Origin: Berkiella_A sp964633725
GTDB taxonomy: Bacteria; Pseudomonadota; Gammaproteobacteria; Berkiellales; Berkiellaceae
Length of the DNA: 64,000 nucleotides
Reading direction: 5' to 3'
Assembly (NCBI GenBank): GCA_964633725.1
Contig: CAZWHY010000004.1
Coordinates: forward strand, 43,503-107,502
Made by a program: the position numbers and the translations under genes. Positions within the stretch are counted from its first letter, which is position 1. Every line of letters begins with the position of its first letter. Below the pieces are notes generated by a model. That model saw only the letters and a list, made by a program, of their open reading frames with translations. It did not search any database and was not told the DNA's origin. Shown one piece after another: positions 26,901 through 35,259 of this stretch.

Positions 26901-29137
26901 GCCAGTTTCAAACTGTTGCTGGAATCATTTTCATAAGAACCCTGCCCCATAGACGGATTATTCAAATATCCCCCTTGATAGCCACCATCCACACAACAAC
27001 AACCCTCCATAATGTTGCCCAACATCAAGCCACCCAGTTCAAAGCCTATTTCCATGGGCTGGCCATAATTATCAACGCCGTAATCACTTAGCTCATAAAA
27101 GAAATCACTAATCCAGTTGCAATCAAAACAACTCTCTGCACTTTCCTGTGGCATATCCTCGTACATATTATCCATATAATCAGAATTATAATCTTCCTCA
27201 TCATGTGGCATCATATCTAGCCAATCATCATCTCCATATGGTTGGTAGGATTCATATTCATTATTTTCAAAGGTGACATTAAATGCCAAAGCCAAATCAG
27301 TCCAGCTAGAGCCATATTCAGAGAAATAAAATCCGTCTCGCGATTCAGCGTAAAATTCAGATTCATTATAACTGACAGCAAATGTAAGCCCTTGCTGAGT
27401 ATCTGTATGATTGAATATTTCATAACCACCATATTCGCCGTACCCGCTCATTAAGTTATAAGATGTGTCACTATTGCCATTATCCTCACAACAGCACGCT
27501 GCCAACAAACCTTCTAATAAATAACCGATGTCATCAAAAGCAATACAAGGTGGTTGTCTATACATTGAATCAAATTCATTAGAAACAGTCAGTTCACTAG
27601 GAAGACTATCATCAGAAGAACTATTAAAGTTTTCTAACCACTCACCAATCCAGCCACAATCAATATCGCAGTTATTGACAAATGGGTCATCATAGTCCTC
27701 GTCATACAGACTATCTAGAGTAATACCTGGTCTATCATAGTCATCGTAATAATCTTCATAGCCATACTCGGTTTGCTCACAGTTTAAGCATAATGCTAAA
27801 TCTAAATTAGAGTGAGTATAATATTCTATAAACTCACCCCCCTCAGTCTCATTATCCCCAACCAAATAACCTTCTGCACAACAAATATTAAAGGCCAAAC
27901 TCAGATTTGTATTGGTAGAATCATAGTAATCATAATCTCCACCATCATACATATTGCCATACATATCGCCGTAGCACGCTTCTTCAAATACATCGTCAAA
28001 AAAATCTTCAAAATTAAACTCATACTCATTAAAACAGCATATATTTTCTCTACCATATGGCTCATCCCCGCCATAATCGCCTTCGTATCCACCATACCCA
28101 TAATTCGGACTAGACGTAATGGACATATAAAAAGAAACACCGACAGCAGAAAATGCCTCACCAGCCAAACCATCAACCACAATATCTTCTACACAAACAA
28201 TACAGACATCTACTGCCAAAGAAGTACTAATACCATATGCACCGTACTCCCCATTCTCTTCATTAGAATCTGAAGGAATATTAAATTCAAAATTTACTTC
28301 TTCTAGTACGGCATTAATAATTTCAATACCCAAATCCAGGCAACAAGGTCCATCCCCCTGGGTGAAACTGCCAAAGGTGCCACCAGCCAATTCAGAAATA
28401 TCCAGGCTAATGGTAATACAATTATCACTCTGTTCTGATTCTTGGGTTCTTTGTATAGAAGGTTCACTGTCACCACGCTCCTCTTCAAAACAACAAATAT
28501 GGTCTGAACCATATTCTCCATCACCTTTACTACCATGCCCCCATTCTGAGCCATACATTACATCACGTACACTATCACAACATCCATAATCACCATATCC
28601 AGCATTACAACCATAGCCCCCTTCATATTCCCCATAGTAGAGCGGTGTACAGCAAAATGTAATGGTAATTTGAATTTCACAAACAGCTTCTTCAGGAGAT
28701 AACTCCACAACAAGATTCAAAGGTGGCGGAATATATAATGGGATTACGTGTACACCAGGTGCCGTAAAATCCAAATCAGTTGGGTCATCCAAGATGGGAT
28801 TATTTTTAGGCGAGTGAGATAATTGAACAAAACCAAACCCACCGCCATCACCTAATGAACCATCACCTGCTGCTGTCGCGTCTAATGCTGCCAGATCATC
28901 TGCTGTCTCAGCAGTTTCATCCGCCTCTTCCTCTGTTTCCTCTTCAACAACATCCTCTTCTTCGACAACGTCCTCTTCTTCTACAGGCTCTGTCGGGTTA
29001 TTGGGCTCTGTTCCCATATTTGAACTACCTTCAAACACTGTATACTGTGAAACTGCATCTGTGTATGTTGTGTATACATTAGAAATTAGGTTTTCTAAAC
29101 CTTGCAAAATGAACTTTTTCATTTCTGTTACTACCAT
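20909..29137 (-). CDS. Giant Cys/Tyr/Asn/Asp-rich repeat protein, possible secreted adhesin
   Basis: The 2742-residue product is very acidic, almost lysine-free except near the ends, and rich in Tyr, Ser, Asn, Asp, Glu, Gly and Cys. It begins with a short amphipathic N-terminus, then a Glu-rich run (residues about 53-75). The main body alternates two module types: C-x2-C-x-W blocks such as CFDCNWISDF, CFDCSWVSDF, CIDCNWIIDL and CINCDWVSEI, usually followed some 30-45 residues later by C-x-C or CCC; and Ser/Asn/Tyr-rich stretches with beta-strand cores of the LxLALxI type. Asn-x-Ser/Thr sequons are numerous. The last 100 residues (GAGDILIFNDVVDVD, GDDLLISLNNDTTLRVTDF) resemble the C-termini of type I-secreted adhesins. 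No secretion genes are nearby. ATG at 29122 is an alternative start. I know no named family for it. Confidence 0.8.
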   Translation of the reverse strand: MVVTEMKKFILQGLENLISNVYTTYTDAVSQYTVFEGSSNMGTEPNNPTEPVEEEDVVEEEDVVEEETEEEADETAETADDLAALDATAAGDGSLGDGGGFGFVQLSHSPKNNPILDDPTDLDFTAPGVHVIPLYIPPPLNLVVELSPEEAVCEIQITITFCCTPLYYGEYEGGYGCNAGYGDYGCCDSVRDVMYGSEWGHGSKGDGEYGSDHICCFEEERGDSEPSIQRTQESEQSDNCITISLDISELAGGTFGSFTQGDGPCCLDLGIEIINAVLEEVNFEFNIPSDSNEENGEYGAYGISTSLAVDVCIVCVEDIVVDGLAGEAFSAVGVSFYMSITSSPNYGYGGYEGDYGGDEPYGRENICCFNEYEFNFEDFFDDVFEEACYGDMYGNMYDGGDYDYYDSTNTNLSLAFNICCAEGYLVGDNETEGGEFIEYYTHSNLDLALCLNCEQTEYGYEDYYDDYDRPGITLDSLYDEDYDDPFVNNCDIDCGWIGEWLENFNSSSDDSLPSELTVSNEFDSMYRQPPCIAFDDIGYLLEGLLAACCCEDNGNSDTSYNLMSGYGEYGGYEIFNHTDTQQGLTFAVSYNESEFYAESRDGFYFSEYGSSWTDLALAFNVTFENNEYESYQPYGDDDWLDMMPHDEEDYNSDYMDNMYEDMPQESAESCFDCNWISDFFYELSDYGVDNYGQPMEIGFELGGLMLGNIMEGCCCVDGGYQGGYLNNPSMGQGSYENDSSNSLKLALSLSSGNNYGSSLSVDGDGDSAGFSSYNSYYDYSDLEIAICIECETYEYGSYGQTSPYDMYSMAHTEGSEFDTSIYIRSSTGSGYDSSDYSDDYSSYSYGSQSNNTELTIVLEIDSEMQIREMNDNGMDEYSYSYGYDYEGGDKNSYEDDSCIECNFDSIECSFDNETGFDLIYENNLFDCCEVPKVNIECYNETDGFYRPHDFTLSSQDSVKLDINFNNSTYSNSNSTTETYYDNDDMMSEGMMEEYTDSSMAYSIIESTNTSSNSHTYFDLTLCVECESEEYYDNNSDRRYESRDYNNENNVGYGDPGVCCFDCSWVSDFAENLAEYNILEVEEPREIGVEIAFMVLGDALDCACDAFANSGYNIVANNGGDYERARFDTSQLALDINIGENTSGYSNEMITKEYEDSSYSSELIERITENAYSSSGLNIELDMSFEISEHEYLRSEMNEYEPMDDYEGMDDYEDMGYFSRTESGRDTYQQFRMSLDVSGFDSSHDYFSIVNEDGRYNKSNNENNSFGMDIDLFVCSEEEAYWSIENQEGKGGKGGKLVGEIEQDEDCNFVCDLNDSLSYVLNKENLTQNVNFNQFGLMIAGLVIENALDCACDTFDSNNIFASSFNDKQPEALVDFEHRSHNANIVKLDIEMNNNFNVSSKEYQSGDIDFVQGGQFSKNLNESGSQDLDIELKIASQRDEYESMDVNPNDSMMTPVDWEDSEWDIGDSIHFNRTAETNSALEIDLYFQMSDQFSSSESFYNEFYGQNTSIYDSTNSSLEFNLLAVNDHYEREYVNLSVNEGAEVYALYSGFDFSEQYCIDCNWIIDLFDGVGTQDFESNEALSNIVGGIGENILEAGLDAFCCAFNDTTTNLVSLNSEVMGNYELSNNNSSHFVLEIESDGSANKFSGSSLNVPETKEASEAIIPDAYNISQNMESGSMDNVAVCIKVDQNDYAAGYQYGDDDFDHYASRTNDFTFTLLLENTFYENSNAQINNDEQNTSEWSNHNEEYSLELNLSADSEHTIHNYTGEHQYEYDNDNGSYNGDEECCVFESEWWYDNFSNFGNSEERDERNIFDNECFNCEDYRPESDFMFNQNGNEHYKETRSEGVQLALVINDSISESSGIEGSMMNEGGQNVDIDNSQSSNSFFNLRLAVDVDCDSITEATYGTVMEPYPEPEIATFELRALDNDVDNSCCINCDWVSEIVLDYSDNNIEDLCADDCVAYTLAGELLSGLLDNFCVDCPTSSQDLVRGYEEGNTFDFYNVSSKEFNLALAIEKGSESNINTSETLQGEEESPDTSWISNSEWSNNDAITIELCANKYSSEFTSIQYDDQEVPDFNGPDMLGYRDEGYESCCDFDIGCNWDMAGIYLGDLSEYTIDCEFAEYLLSDYLYDCGCVDTYSGDGDYDENWDYETVWDESYFDEEYENFDQVFNTFSFTDCDASSLTFENIQNNINGYDTEFSLNSESDIALALCLVCEEIEYSNLGAEIPPPIMFDAAYVDDEPVDNACCFDAIDLTKIADTIVSFVADASDAHQLSLGDWTNDEYGDLNYYNSSSDYLDLGIRVDSESNGSDYNSEVHDLFGSSLSSEFSDNSDFTLTLSMSAEHTESGYINVEGDAPDMWSGNGTSYFDLADYGIPENITALSPDISIVDGVITDLIDGICNICPVNGSVQSSEYESGNVTNESYSQLGLVVVGAAETSASASLTNQDNTYSRGFSVSHNTSFIASLLLCTTSYANETWVPAPDMNEPIVESAEESTYSYAQAEYGACCPNIDLNIFEDILIDAVGSFNLDNFFIPPDIPYIGELDTTDGYSVNGEFWTSTMVDISFSIEININENGSFSYNVIDDSDEIIMTVDEQFLPEQPLNSTYDLTQSLTLDFNLSLENESHYNFWENQDGISPEKPDIFEVSLLDGGHEDIPLGAGDILIFNDVVDVDMPGFDLNDAAYAWSQDGDDLLISLNNDTTLRVTDFTVPDIVPGMPMSELQSAFDDLGISVQYNELIT

Positions 29138-29359
29138 AGTTAATGTGAATATTCATGTTTTAAAAACACTTGTTATCACATATCAGTGAATCATTTATGG
29201 CTCATCATACGTATTGTACTTAGGTCCTATAACTTTAAGCATTAACTAGATTGGTGATAGGTTGCTGGTTAGCTCGCACTTGCAACAGATTCTTTCTAGG
29301 CGTAGAATTTAATTATATTTTTCAACAAGTAATCAACATATAGAAGCCATGGGTTCATT

Positions 29360-29890
29360 ATGACTATCCTCAAAATTCTCCAATATCCAGACTCTAAGCT
29401 AAAAAGACAAGCCGTTCCTGTTGAGGATTTTGGAGCAGAAATTCAAAAAATTATCGATGATATGTTTGAGACCCATTACAATGCAGACAATTGTGCCGCA
29501 CTTGCAGCTACACAACTAGATTTGAACACAGCTTGGCGCATCACCGTTATTGATTATTCCGAAAAAAAAAATCAGCCACAGTGCTTGATTAATCCAAAAA
29601 TCATAAAGTATTCAGGCGAACAATTTGAGGAGGAAGGTTGTATGTCAGTTTATCCTAAATTTGCGCGCGAAAAAGTAAAGCGAGCAATGTCTGTAACCGT
29701 GCAGGCACAAGATAGGTATGGCAAACATATTGAAATAGAGGCTAAAGGCTTCTATGCCAAATGCTTACAGCATGAGATAGACCACTTGGACGGCCTAACC
29801 TTTGTCGATAGGTTATCCAAGATCAAAAAAGATCGCATTCTAAAAAAAATCACCAGAGCCAAACGCGAATTAAAAAACAATAGGCCGTGA
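29360..29890 (+). CDS. def: Peptide deformylase
   Basis: Def is the iron/zinc enzyme that removes the formyl group from nascent N-terminal methionine. The 176-residue product carries EGCMSV (metal ligand C94) and QHEIDHLDG (H138, E139, H142). The first motif is unusual: the family's GxGLAAxQ reads CAALAATQ (45-52), so both conserved glycines are replaced, suggesting a divergent or second deformylase. Length is normal (about 170). It is a single gene between the giant repeat gene and the papain-like gene. It lacks the fmt partner often found beside def. Confidence 0.92.
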   Translation: MTILKILQYPDSKLKRQAVPVEDFGAEIQKIIDDMFETHYNADNCAALAATQLDLNTAWRITVIDYSEKKNQPQCLINPKIIKYSGEQFEEEGCMSVYPKFAREKVKRAMSVTVQAQDRYGKHIEIEAKGFYAKCLQHEIDHLDGLTFVDRLSKIKKDRILKKITRAKRELKNNRP

Positions 29891-30030
29891 TATTCCGCGC
29901 TATTACCGACTGAATGACTGACATTTTTCTCAGTTCCTGAGCGTTCCTTCTCAAATATTCCTGCATTGCTTAGCCTCCTTGTTAGTTTCTCTACTAGTAT
30001 ATGAAAAAACTAACTGACTGTTTTTGCAGG

Positions 30031-30065
30031 ACATTTCTAACTGGGTCAACCGGACATTTCTAAAT
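30031..30065. repeat. Two 12-bp direct repeats GGACATTTCTAA
   Basis: GGACATTTCTAA occurs at 30031-30042 and 30054-30065, 23 bases apart, in the gap upstream of the papain-like gene. Similar motifs occur at ends of some insertion sequences, so this could be an IS scar, but no transposase fragment is present here. A regulator site is the alternative. Confidence 0.4.
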
Positions 30066-30171
30066 TGCTGCTACAAAAGCAAAAAATAACTTTGAACTTT
30101 TTTCGTGATAAACGCCTCTAAAACCTATAAAACCTAATTAACACCAAAATCATTAATTGGAGCTTAAGTCT

Positions 30172-32688
30172 ATGACAGGTTCTACAACAACTGGCGTTTA
30201 TGTACGAACTTGGGGTAGCCATGATTCCACCGAACCCGATACAGGTATGTCGCATTTTATTGATGCAAGTATTTACGGTAAAAATGTAGGCCACGCATCG
30301 GTTGAAATAGTTCTTCCAGATACCCCAGAAAATAGACAAATGGTTGAAAAGCACCTGAATAATACTACAATTCCATTTGAACGAAAAAAAATTGAAACGA
30401 AAAAAGTCGAATTTGACAAAGAAACAAACAAACCAACATTAACCAATGAGAATGCCTTCGAAGAAAATATAATATCGATCTATTTCAGTTGGTGGCCCAG
30501 CGAGAACGAATCAGGATATGAGCTGATGACTTTGCAACAAGATTTAACTCTTGAACATAGTGGTGTACATATGGAATATGCTAAGGAATGGCAAGACTAT
30601 CTACAACCTCAAGCCCGTGCGACTTCTGGCATACGCTCTCAAATAATTACGCTGCCACCCAGGCAAACCCTCCACACATCAGGTGCAGCAGATTCAGAAT
30701 GTGATGCTCTTTTGGCACATCATCAGTTTAGCAATATCCAGGAAGATCTCACTGCCATAAACTTGCTTTTGAATAAATTTTCAAAAAGAAAAGATCAAAG
30801 CCTATTAATAAGTTCACTATCAAAAACTGAAAATTTATTAATGCAACGGTTTTTTACCCCAATTCGTTTATCAGAAAACCTAGCAGACAACGGAAATCTA
30901 GACATAAATACAATAATAAAATCTGCTGAAATAATACAAGCAACAATATTGGGTTCTCATCAGAAATATTTTCTTGAATTAATGGAAAATATGATCGCAC
31001 TCACTGAGGTACGAGATCACGACGAATATAAGCTAACCGCCGATGAAAAAACACTACTATCTAGAATTGATGACCTTGAGGACTTAAACGAAATTTTTCA
31101 AGAAATAGAGTCATATGATGATTTGAGACAATACCAAATCAGCCAAACAAATAAAATTATTCAAACTATTCCTTTATTAAGCGAACATTACAACGACGAA
31201 GGTCTGACACAAAATAATTTTTTACAAATGAAGGATGTCATAAAGCGTGAAACCGATCTCAGTAATGAGGAATCAATGGTCTCTAGAGCCAAAAGCACTA
31301 TTATAAAACAAAAAATGCATAAGTTGCATAATGCTATTGACACAATAAGCATATATAAAAAATTAGCTCTTCAAATAACCACCTACTTAACAGAAAAAGA
31401 AAAAGATACCAACCCAATCGACATAGCAAAATCACGAGCAGAACTACTACAAACGCTTTCATCCATTGAATACTTGGATAATATGTATAATACACCAAAG
31501 GGCAATCTATCTGATAAACTTATTGAAGCCTTACAGTTAAAAGTTCAAGAAAGACTTCAGCCAACAGGTACGTTAACAAATCAAGTCAACACAAGTATGG
31601 AGCAATATGGTAGCGAGATGTATCAAATATTATCAAAGCAAAACTTAGACCCACTTCTTGAAAAATTTGCGACTATCGGTTTACCTCCCTCCCATACAAC
31701 AAGATTACCTATACAAAATGAAGCGCTTGATGGACTGGAACCAGAACAGATGCTTATTCAAATGGCGACATATTTTCAAAATAATAAGAAATTTAACTTG
31801 ACCAATAATAATTGTTCCGTTACCAGCGGTGAAGTACTTGCTGCTGGTACAGGCGGTAAAAAGGCATGGGTATTCGAGCAAAAAGCACTAATGAATAGTG
31901 TAGCAACACCACAGATGGTTTATAATAACTCAAGGTTATACTCGCAACAAGTGGAGCCAGAGCCTAATGTTGACAATACCTGGAAGAAGTACTTTATGAA
32001 TTGGGCGGTAGATTCAGCTGCTGTAGTAAGCGATCCAGAAGCATCATATGCGTCAAGGGGATATAACCTTAGCTCCGCTATTACAGGCGCTACTTTAGCC
32101 GGAATATTTGTAATGCCCACCTTGCTTTCAACCAACCCGACCCCAGCCCAACCGAACAATCAAAGAAAAGCCCCTCTTGTTTTCTCGGCGTACGGGAACG
32201 CCCCCTCTTCAGGGCACGATACTATACAAGCCGCAATACCAGAGCTCACACAACGTTGGCTGAAAGATAACGACTATCCCAAACTAAAAAAAATTAGAGA
32301 CTCGTATGTTGCTGCAGAAAAGTCCTGCACTAAACTTGATATAGAGCTAATGAGTATTATTGAATATGCAAGCGATATTCGTGATGATATTAATGGTGAA
32401 TATCCCGCAAGTAGAGAAAATGGACTGGCATTATGTCAAACTCAGCTTGATGCTATCCTTGAAAAAGTGACGGACGAACAAAAGAAACCAGCACCACTTA
32501 TTTCTGCGTTAAAAGATCAGATAGATAATTCAGAACGATTATCTGCGTTGGTAGAACCCGCTCAAAAGCGTATAGAAAGTCTATCGGAATCTATAACCCA
32601 GCATGCCAAAACAGTTCAGGAATCCATATATGATGCTCATCAAGAAGAAGGTTTGCAGCATAAAAAAACTCCCTTTTCACCAAAATAA
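30172..32688 (+). CDS. Large protein with papain-like His...Cys motifs, candidate effector
   Basis: The 838-residue product opens VYVRTWGSHD, then GKNVGHASVEIVLPD (His near residue 41) and ISIYFSWWPSE. Much later it has NNNCSVTSGEVLAAG (Cys near 547). A His-first, Cys-later order with GHAS-type and N-C-S blocks is that of permuted papain-like (NlpC/P60/LRAT-like) folds, but the 500-residue insertion between them is helical and unrecognised, so catalysis is a hypothesis. A hydrophobic segment near 645-660 (AITGATLAGIFVMPTLL) may span a membrane. The C-terminus is coiled-coil-like. I chose the ATG at 30172 with GGAG 9 bases upstream; the TTG at 30157 overlaps that site. It is a free-standing gene. 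Confidence 0.65.
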   Translation: MTGSTTTGVYVRTWGSHDSTEPDTGMSHFIDASIYGKNVGHASVEIVLPDTPENRQMVEKHLNNTTIPFERKKIETKKVEFDKETNKPTLTNENAFEENIISIYFSWWPSENESGYELMTLQQDLTLEHSGVHMEYAKEWQDYLQPQARATSGIRSQIITLPPRQTLHTSGAADSECDALLAHHQFSNIQEDLTAINLLLNKFSKRKDQSLLISSLSKTENLLMQRFFTPIRLSENLADNGNLDINTIIKSAEIIQATILGSHQKYFLELMENMIALTEVRDHDEYKLTADEKTLLSRIDDLEDLNEIFQEIESYDDLRQYQISQTNKIIQTIPLLSEHYNDEGLTQNNFLQMKDVIKRETDLSNEESMVSRAKSTIIKQKMHKLHNAIDTISIYKKLALQITTYLTEKEKDTNPIDIAKSRAELLQTLSSIEYLDNMYNTPKGNLSDKLIEALQLKVQERLQPTGTLTNQVNTSMEQYGSEMYQILSKQNLDPLLEKFATIGLPPSHTTRLPIQNEALDGLEPEQMLIQMATYFQNNKKFNLTNNNCSVTSGEVLAAGTGGKKAWVFEQKALMNSVATPQMVYNNSRLYSQQVEPEPNVDNTWKKYFMNWAVDSAAVVSDPEASYASRGYNLSSAITGATLAGIFVMPTLLSTNPTPAQPNNQRKAPLVFSAYGNAPSSGHDTIQAAIPELTQRWLKDNDYPKLKKIRDSYVAAEKSCTKLDIELMSIIEYASDIRDDINGEYPASRENGLALCQTQLDAILEKVTDEQKKPAPLISALKDQIDNSERLSALVEPAQKRIESLSESITQHAKTVQESIYDAHQEEGLQHKKTPFSPK

Positions 32689-32709
32689 AAAGCAACCTTT
32701 CCTAGACAT

Positions 32710-33333
32710 CTACATAATATTACAGAAACCTTTCTGCGCAGTAGCTTTATGCGTAATTGGATTTATGCCACCTGGAATTGTAGCCGTTACTCTGATTGTC
32801 CTCCCATGGCTTGGACAAAACTCAGCGTTGCTTGATTCACTGATTAAGGCGGATTCAATAGCTTTTTGATCGTTAGAAATAATATTACCAGCAACATTAT
32901 TTAGTGTTTCCAATACTTCAGCTCTAAAATAATTAGTGCTAATATCAATACTGTTTATGACTTTCAAAAATTCATCTGGAATAAGCAAGTCATCAAGAGA
33001 ATTATTTGATAAATTAATATTACGAATATCAGTTATATTATCTTGAATAAATAATCTGACATTGTGGGGTACTCTAGTCAAACCTAAGCTCGCCAACACC
33101 AAATTTCCACCAATAATCTTTAGTGAAGATTTTGCAAGCTCAGCATTAATGCTCTCAATAAGCTCTTCTCGCTTATCGAATACCGCCGTCGACATGTCAT
33201 CACAGAAGAGCGCTTCACTTTGCATTGACAATTTTCCATCAGACCTTTTATCACGCCATGGATTAACTAGCAACAGTTTGATTTCCTGGGCTTGATGGCA
33301 AAAGTATTCACGTGTATATTCAATATTTGGCAT
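32710..33333 (-). CDS. Protein with short leucine-rich repeat segment
   Basis: The 207-residue product has no signal peptide. Residues about 72-135 show degenerate LRR units: LVLASLGLTRVPHNV, INLSNNSLDDLLIP and IDISTNYF. The flanks are helical and contain scattered Cys. GGGG precedes the ATG. It converges with the papain-like gene, 21 bases apart, and has no obvious operon partner. A protein-binding effector role is possible; nothing more specific can be said. Confidence 0.65.
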   Translation of the reverse strand: MPNIEYTREYFCHQAQEIKLLLVNPWRDKRSDGKLSMQSEALFCDDMSTAVFDKREELIESINAELAKSSLKIIGGNLVLASLGLTRVPHNVRLFIQDNITDIRNINLSNNSLDDLLIPDEFLKVINSIDISTNYFRAEVLETLNNVAGNIISNDQKAIESALISESSNAEFCPSHGRTIRVTATIPGGINPITHKATAQKGFCNIM

Positions 33334-33453
33334 AATTTATTTCCCCACTGAAATATTATTTTAGGTTTGTTATGGGTATTATACTATATAGTTTAATATT
33401 TTATATGAATCTGGTCGGCTAAATACCCCCTCTAATCTGTTAGACAAAGTAAA

Positions 33454-33924
33454 TTAAAACTCCGGCTCACTGGGATTAAAACTGTGAACAAACTTCCAGT
33501 TTTCGCCGCCTTGTTTTTGCAAAATAACAACGGTTGCAGGTTCGAAGAAAATATCTGCTACCCCTTTTGTGCTAGATTCTAATAACTGATGTAAATAAAT
33601 TTGTATATTAGGCAAATGTCCCACAAATAATGTGTTTTGCTCATAATATATAAGTTCATCTAAAAAACTATTTGCATCTGCACTTGGATCTAACGTTTGC
33701 AGGTATTGTAAGCTATCTATATTATCGTAATGTCCTGCAATGATCTTGGCAGTTTGCTCAGAGCGTGTTTTCTGGCTGTGACAGATGGTATTCAATTCAA
33801 TTGATTGGCCATCCAAAAAATCACAAACGCTGCTTACTTGCTTAATACCCACTTCACTCAATGGTCTGCTTGCATCTATTACATCAGGCACGGCATCGCC
33901 GTGACGCATTAATAATATATACAT
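33454..33924 (-). CDS. sixA: SixA-type histidine phosphatase
   Basis: SixA dephosphorylates phosphohistidine on HPt-type signalling or PTS domains. The 156-residue product starts MYILLMRHGDAVP with the catalytic RHG, has RPLSEVGIKQ, HSQKTRSEQTA with the second conserved Arg, and FVGHLPNI with the second catalytic His. The length equals SixA (about 160). GGGAG lies about 9 bases before the ATG. It is divergent from the recombinase gene, whose likely start is only 3 bases away. Its target in this organism is not visible. Confidence 0.85.
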   Translation of the reverse strand: MYILLMRHGDAVPDVIDASRPLSEVGIKQVSSVCDFLDGQSIELNTICHSQKTRSEQTAKIIAGHYDNIDSLQYLQTLDPSADANSFLDELIYYEQNTLFVGHLPNIQIYLHQLLESSTKGVADIFFEPATVVILQKQGGENWKFVHSFNPSEPEF

Positions 33925-33926
33925 TT

Positions 33927-35243
33927 ATGTTCTCCCGAATAAAAACCAAAACCGCATTACACCGCTCCACTATCATATGCTATTTGCGATATAATATTAA
34001 ATTAAAAATAAAGCACACATCTGATAATGGTATAAACTTGAAAGACTTCATAAAGCCTATATTTCTAAGCAAAGATTCCTCTGATTTTAGTGAGCTTAAT
34101 AACCGTTTATTTAATACACCAGGTTACAATATAAAAGACGGCAATAATATGATCAAGGCATCAAACGATGCTGAGGCTATTAAATCTTTTCTAATAGGCT
34201 ATCAAAATTCAAAGCTTACTTATCAATCATACTTAAAAGAATTAGAAAGAATTATTCTCTGGTGTTCTCATATCCAAAAAGTGACTATTTCTGATTTAAG
34301 TTTTGACGATCTCATTGAGTATCAAAATTTTTTAGCCGATCCGAAGCCCATATCTAGATGGTGTGGTAACAAGCGCTCAAAAACGCTTAAAAACGGTGAA
34401 ATCAACCCTCAATGGCGCCCTTTTGGTGCCCCCTTATCTGCATCAACACGCAAAAAAACCATGAGTATTTTAGATTGCTTTTTTAATTACTTGGTACAAA
34501 CCCAATATCTAAAAGGCAACCCGTTGTCTGTCAACAAGCGCCGAAAACAACGAGGCTTTACTCAAAGCATGGAACGATGGCTAGAAAAAGAAGAAATTAA
34601 CACGACATTATCCGCTTTAGATGACCAATTAAAACTAGAACCTTTAAAAAAAGAACAACTGATACGAGCCAAATATATTATCCTAACTTTGTTTTATACT
34701 GGCTTACGCTTAGCAGAGTTAAGTGATCATTTGATGGGACACTTTACGCTTATCGAGAACCAATGGTACTTAAAAGTCATCGGCAAAGGCTCTAAGCCCA
34801 GAAACATTGTGGTGGTGGATGATTATCTAGACATTATCAGTCAATTTCGTCAGTCTATAGACTGCCCAACGCCTTTACCGGGCTTTGAAGAACAAACACC
34901 ACTAATTCCTGCGCTAGACCAAAAAACGCCCATACAAAAAAGACGTATAGATCAAGTAGTCAAATGGGCTTTTGAATTGGGTGCTATAAAATATGAGCGT
35001 ATGGCAACTAAAGAGCAAGAAGAAAGCCATAAATACTTACACCGCGCTTCTAGGCTGCGTAAAGCATCTGCTCACTGGCTGAGGCATTCATATGGTACTT
35101 ACCTGGTAAAATCGGGTTGTCCGATTGAGAAAGTAAAATCTTTGATGGGGCATGCAGATATTTCTACCACTATGATTTATGTTCATATTGCTAAAAATGA
35201 TCTGCATGATAGTGCGCAAGGCTTAACCTTGCGCGAGACGTAA
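33927..35243 (+). CDS. Tyrosine recombinase / integrase
   Basis: The 438-residue product is a lambda-integrase-type site-specific recombinase. The catalytic set is complete: TGLRLAEL (Arg), GKGSKPR (Lys), HWLRHSYGT (His, Arg), GHADISTT (His) and the nucleophile Tyr in MIYVHIAK. An N-terminal SAM-like core-binding domain precedes it (KSFLIGYQNSKLTYQSYLKELE). It is longer than XerC/XerD (about 300) because of N-terminal and internal extensions, so it is a mobile-element or accessory recombinase. The start is uncertain: 33927 abuts sixA and lacks a clear ribosome site; 34149 is an internal ATG. No att-like repeats or tRNA are visible nearby. Confidence 0.88.
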   Translation: MFSRIKTKTALHRSTIICYLRYNIKLKIKHTSDNGINLKDFIKPIFLSKDSSDFSELNNRLFNTPGYNIKDGNNMIKASNDAEAIKSFLIGYQNSKLTYQSYLKELERIILWCSHIQKVTISDLSFDDLIEYQNFLADPKPISRWCGNKRSKTLKNGEINPQWRPFGAPLSASTRKKTMSILDCFFNYLVQTQYLKGNPLSVNKRRKQRGFTQSMERWLEKEEINTTLSALDDQLKLEPLKKEQLIRAKYIILTLFYTGLRLAELSDHLMGHFTLIENQWYLKVIGKGSKPRNIVVVDDYLDIISQFRQSIDCPTPLPGFEEQTPLIPALDQKTPIQKRRIDQVVKWAFELGAIKYERMATKEQEESHKYLHRASRLRKASAHWLRHSYGTYLVKSGCPIEKVKSLMGHADISTTMIYVHIAKNDLHDSAQGLTLRET

Positions 35244-35259
35244 ACAAAAACAAAAGTGC

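Noticed and set aside
22585..28589. Many short frames on both strands inside the giant gene
   Set aside because: Shadows of the repetitive coding sequence; none has a ribosome site or recognisable product.
33927..35243. Integrative element bounded by att sites around the tyrosine recombinase
   Set aside because: No tRNA, no direct repeats and no other mobility genes are seen nearby; the flanks hold sixA and membrane-protein genes.
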